64,000 nucleotides of DNA from positions 868,001 to 932,000 of the forward strand of contig JAQJVL010000288.1 in NCBI GenBank assembly GCA_035578905.1, in the 5' to 3' direction. The notes beneath the pieces were generated by a model. That model saw only the letters and a list, made by a program, of their open reading frames with translations, was not told the DNA's origin and did no database searches. Position 1 is the stretch's first letter. Each line of letters starts with the position of its first letter. Made by a program: the position numbers and the translations under genes. Below, piece after piece: positions 59,927 through 64,000 of the stretch. The DNA comes from Stictocephala bisonia. Its lineage: Eukaryota; Arthropoda; Insecta; Hemiptera; Membracidae.

Positions 59927-61246
59927 AGGGAGAGTAGTCTTGATGGACCTACATAATCTAGGTGGTGCCTTCAATGGACCACCATGCTAACTTTAAAAAT
60001 AATGAAATTTAGTTCAGTTTAGTCAGCACCCGCTGTAGTTCCTGACCGCTCTATTGCAAGGCAGTTATCGCCATTACTGTAAAAGCGTATACGTATGTCA
60101 GTAATTTTGTATCTCGTATTTAAGTTTTAAGCGTTTCAATTTTCAAGCTTTATTCGGAAGGATGTAATGCAAGCTTTAAGGTAAGTAACACCAATTATGA
60201 TAGTATTATAATGTAGCGTAGAGTATATATTTGACTACAATGTGATATAGTAATTAAGTAAAATTATGTGTTAGTTTGGAAAATGGCGCGATTTTTCAGT
60301 TATTTGGTCGAGTTACTTTGATTCGACCTTATGGAGTCGCCTTAAATGGACCGGTCCATCCTGGGCAACTTTGTATTTAATTAAGGAACATATTTTATTC
60401 TTTTCCTTGGTTGTATCCGTCCAAATAGCTCAAATAATTTGTATTTATTACAGATAGGCTACTGAAAATGGAGCGACAAAAATTGATAATGGTCTGAAGA
60501 TAACCAACAGCAAGCCAACAACAACCGTCCTCAGAGCAAGAGAACAAGGGAGACAGGAGCCCAAAAGGCTGCAGTTCTTACAAGCAGTCTTTATAAATCC
60601 GAGCTTAAAGCCTTAACAAATGAAATTAAAACCCCTAAATAAGGAAACACAAACAAGGATGACGTTCAAATTAAAATAAAAAGTGGGAACAGTAAAAAAT
60701 CGAAGAAGGGAATTTATTTTACGAAATAGTCAATTACAAAACAGAAGAATGTTGGCTGTGTGACATTTGAGGAATAGAAAATACAGTTTGCCATAGTCTT
60801 TCCGCAAGTGTAAGCGCAAAGAAGAAAATATTTTATTTCACTAATTGTATCTCTATTGTTTTAAATACTTGTTATTACAATTTTTCTAGTTATTTGTTTA
60901 CTTTCAAAATTTTATTATAAACATATTTTATTGAAATGTATAGAATTAAATAAAGTAATACAAAATATTACACGCCTAATTCATTACTTTTGACAGTGGT
61001 CCAATTAAAGTAACCATCGGTCCATCTGAGGCAACTAGTTTCCATGAATGGACTGACTGACACGTGACTTTAAAACAATTTTAAAATACAACTAACTATG
61101 TAACTTATAAAAGTGTTGAAGCTGACATACGAATAAAAACGAAATAACTGTTTGATCCTACCCATTGGTAAGCTTGCTATACTCATGTGTTTATGTTACG
61201 AGAGAAAATGATGAAACTGGTCCAATTAAAGCAACTCTCCCCTACA
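59927..61246 (+). mobile_element. Decayed pogo-type DNA transposon, about 1.3 kb
   Basis: Inverted ends gagggagagtagtcttgatg (left) and gcaactctcccc (right), each followed inward by further ggtcca/tggacc words that recur as subterminal repeats (59945, 60350, 61015, 61220). A donor AAG|gtaagtaac at 60182 and an acceptor tttattacag at 60452 outline an intron. After it, a frame reading TRETGAQKAAVLTSSLYKSE resembles the C-terminal side of pogo/jerky-like transposases, but stops and frameshifts follow. Family assignment is from memory of the K-x-A-x-L-T-S-S-x-Y-K-x-E-L pattern. Confidence 0.6.
60452..60780 (+). pseudogene. Transposase C-terminal remnant
   Basis: About 40 codons are open around TSSLYKSELKALTNEIKTP, then TAA, after which related-looking pieces appear in the same and other frames. 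The DDE catalytic part is absent from the element, so it cannot be autonomous. Confidence 0.45.
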
Positions 61247-62036
61247 GGGTGTTTGAAAAGTGTGGGACAAACCCTTGGGAAAGGATTAAATGGGTGAAAA
61301 TAAACGAAAATATCTCTATGAAGATGTGCTCTTTTCTCGTTTAGTTTGGCGTCTGTCTGTCTGTGGTTTTCTTTAAAAAAACCAAAACTCCAAATCATAT
61401 AATAACTTAAATTTTGAAACTTGACACGAACATTAACCTTATGGCCACCTAAAATAATGCTAAAAGTTATAATAATATTTTCACTAGTTTAAAATGGCGG
61501 CCGTTTAAAAGCTTTAATGCTAAATTTTACAAAAAACGAAGAAAAAACAAAAAATTGTCAAGGCGCATAACATTTAACTTAACAAAAGATAAATCTTTTG
61601 GTACTTGTGTGTTATAATCTAACAGTTAATAACTGAGAGAATGTAATTTTTCTGACTGTGTGCTAAATTCGACTGGTGAGTGGTGGTTTTGTTCAAGTAA
61701 ATGTTGCATACAATCGAAAAAATGATATTTTCTCAAACATTTAAAACAAATGGGGCACCAAAAGATTTGTTTTAAGCAAAATTTTATGTACTGAAACTAT
61801 CTTTTGTTTTTGCTTCGTAATTTAGCATTTCGAAACTGGAGAAAATTTTATTTAAACTTGTAGTAATACTTTAGGTGGTGGTAAGGTGTCACGTTTCAAA
61901 ACTTTAGTTAATATGGTTTTGGAGTAATTTTTTTTCGTTTAAGAGAAACACAAACAGACGCAAAACTAAGCGAGAAAAGACACGTCTTCAGTCATTTCTC
62001 GAAGTTTTGCCCCACAATTCGGCAAAACTGTAGGCA
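61247..62036. mobile_element. Foldback element abutting the pogo remnant
   Basis: The left arm (cagggtgtttgaaaagtgtg, then gaagatgtgctcttttctcg) pairs with the right arm (cgagaaaagacacgtcttc at 61970-61990, then gttttgcc). The arms are about 120-150 bp with a spacer of about 520 bp. No ORF is present. Confidence 0.65.
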
Positions 62037-62039
62037 TAT

Positions 62040-63540
62040 CTACAGATTTAGACATATATTAATTTGATTTAAGTCTACCTATTCACCTAAGTACACTCGA
62101 AATGTAGGTATTACCTAAACCGTAATTAAATGAAACCGCAATAGATTATACATGTAGATATGTTCTGAATAGTTTAAGTAGGCCTATATATTATGAGTGG
62201 TATTATGTATATTTCTATTTTCTTTATTTTTTATTTAATTATTAACATTTATTATGGTACTCATGTCCATTAATAAATGTATGATAAGATTGTTAATTCA
62301 GAGTAGTAATGGTGATGACATTCTCGGCTGCATATCACATTCAGGGCATACAAGTCATTCCTGCATTCCTATAAGTCATCATAATAGTAGCATAAATAAT
62401 CTAAAATCCCGCATTAATATGATGCTTTGGCATACATCTTGTATGTATTTCTTGTAAAATTTTTTTTAATAAATGTGTTTTGAATTGAGTTGAAGTAGGG
62501 TCTATGTGTTATTTTGACATAAGCCTAGTTTATATATAAATTAAAATTATTAGTTGTGGGTTTTTTTATTATATGCTTTTTATATTATTTGATATAGGTC
62601 TACTTATCGGCTTGCACTCGATATCCTATCGACCTCACTAAAAAAATAGGCTAAAGATTTTATTTTAAGGACTTCAAATTCCATACTATGGAATGTGATT
62701 TTCAATTTTAAAAGTGGGCTTGGTAATTAAAACAACTCCTATTGATTTTATTGTGTCTTTAGGAGGACGTAAATAAGTACAATCATTTCAGAATTAGTAG
62801 AAATGGCCTTATGAAAAAGGGAGCTTTTCCTACCCCTTAGGAATCAATTTCCAATAAATCCTTTCTTAGCGGGTTTCTGTGACACAAAAACAAATTTCCA
62901 CCGAATTTCATTAAAGGATCCGGAGATTTTCGATGAATTATTACATGGTTTTTGGATTATATAAATTAAGTTTATGGCAGCATCATTTTATAAATAGGCT
63001 ATGTCATTTGTAAAGTTGGCAACTTTTACCAAATGGTTTGAAAATTGATAATCTAATAGTGTAGGCTACTACTTGCAAGTAGACAGAGTTCCTTTAATTA
63101 ACTGTATTGAGATATAAAACTGTATTGAGATAATTATAGATTTTTTTTAAGAGTGACGATTGCAATACATGTATTTTGTACTTGTTAATGCAATAAATAA
63201 AAACTATTCTCTGTCAAATATTTATGACTTTGTGTCTAAATAAGTAATGCAGTATATATATGACGCTATTATGAAACTCTGTATGTTGTCAACCATTAAA
63301 AATATTTTGATGGTACTGTAGACGTATTTAGGTTTAATAAAATATTATTTTAAAATAATACATAATTCAATATAGCTTAAATAAGTATATTTAATATTTC
63401 CATACATATATAATATTTACTACAGTATACATAACTGTAATGTAAGATAATAATATAAAATAATTCGTTATATTCTGTCCATGCTTTTAACCTCTGAACA
63501 TCTTATTTTAAATATGGATAAAATATATAATATAAGTTTT
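62040..63540. other. AT-rich intergenic DNA
   Basis: No supported gene. The plus-strand frame 62254-62457 lacks coding character. Confidence 0.45.
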
Positions 63541-63544
63541 AGTA

Positions 63545-63760
63545 GATAACTCGGAGTCGTACCTGAACTTGAGAAGACGGCGAGGGGTGCGCTTCGGCCG
63601 AGGCCCTGAGAGCGTCTGAGCCTGTAGAACCAATGACAAGCAAGTATTGGCGTTGTAGACCAATCAGAAAACGGGGCGCCAGTTGCTAGGCGACGATGTC
63701 ACGCTTCTCCCTCTCCCTGCAGCGGGACATCCTCTATGATATATTGACCCATTGAAGGAC
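63545..63760. promoter_or_regulatory. GC-rich promoter-like island with CCAAT boxes and an X-box-like site
   Basis: About 200 bases, sharply GC-richer than the flanks. It has accaatgac (63631) and gaccaatcag (63658) CCAAT-type words and GTTGCTAGGCGAC at 63682-63694, which fits the RFX X-box pattern of two half sites (GTTGCY and RGCGAC) with one spacer base. A splice-acceptor look-alike cttctccctctccctgcag precedes CGGGACATCCTC at 63722, where one frame reads RDILYDILTH and stops. It may be the bidirectional promoter or an exon of the next gene, mostly outside the window. Confidence 0.4.
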
Positions 63761-64000
63761 TCCATTACACTGAAGGCTACCGTATCACTTGTATGACTAA
63801 CAACGATTACAAGCCTGTAATCAGAATGGAAATGGTTTTAAACTTTCTGGACAGATTTCACTTCTAATGCTCGGTAAAAAAGCATACTTTATTCTACTTT
63901 AGGAGTGATTGTAAAAATATTTGTATGACAAATGTTGCCATTTGAATAATTTATTTACCATATGATTCTCAATTATATTGTTCATGGAATGTTTTGTTAA

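Noticed and set aside
63545..63640. Alternative Poxn first exon
   Set aside because: A phase-1 donor-like site exists on the minus strand, but no ATG is in frame. The exon at 51936 codes the expected MPHT.

Overview
The window is animal nuclear DNA, almost certainly from an insect. It is AT-rich, its genes are split by introns of several kb with GT..AG borders, and it is crowded with SINEs, foldback elements, minisatellites, (AT)n tracts and stray TTAGG-type telomere-like words. A hemipteran is my guess, but nothing in the window proves the order. There is no bacterial or viral gene organisation.

The one gene I can identify with confidence is Pox neuro (Poxn), a Pax transcription factor on the minus strand. 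Four coding exons can be read: a 13-base first exon coding MPHT (51936-51948), the N-terminal half of the paired domain (38600-38820), the C-terminal half of the paired domain (36346-36580), and a terminal exon with an octapeptide-like YSIEAIL motif (34735-34997). All four splice with matching phases (1, 0, 1) into a predicted 243-residue protein. Introns 1, 2 and 3 are about 13.1, 2.0 and 1.35 kb. The third exon is odd: its 3' part, including the 5' splice site, has been amplified head to tail in 147-bp units (35822-36482). This leaves four GTAAGT donors in series and five copies of the last paired-domain helix, of which only the first is needed for a normal protein.

Layout. 1-3080: repeats, a foldback element and a possible protein fragment at 386-589. 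3081-7630: a homogeneous 77-bp satellite of about 59 units. 7631-34700: mostly AT-rich DNA with several transposable-element families (a CRE-containing repeat at 10.6 and 27.3 kb, SINEs, foldbacks) and some isolated plus-strand exon-like islands (18.3, 21.4, 22.8, 26.1, 30.5 and 31.5 kb) that may belong to one or more unidentified genes. 34735-51948: Poxn, whose first intron holds a 35-bp minisatellite (39.9-40.7 kb), SINEs and four GC-richer islands that look like candidate cis-regulatory DNA. 51949-64000: the region upstream of Poxn, with an 83-bp tandem repeat (53.7 kb), a second 35-bp minisatellite (57.2 kb), a 36-bp coding-frame Ser/Thr repeat (58.6-59.8 kb), a decayed pogo-type DNA transposon (59.9-61.2 kb) abutting a foldback element, and at 63.55-63.75 kb a GC-rich promoter-like island with a CCAAT box and an RFX X-box-like site.

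Most other open reading frames in the window are short chance frames or by-products of tandem repeats. All identifications rest on reading the sequence and on remembered family motifs; no search was run.
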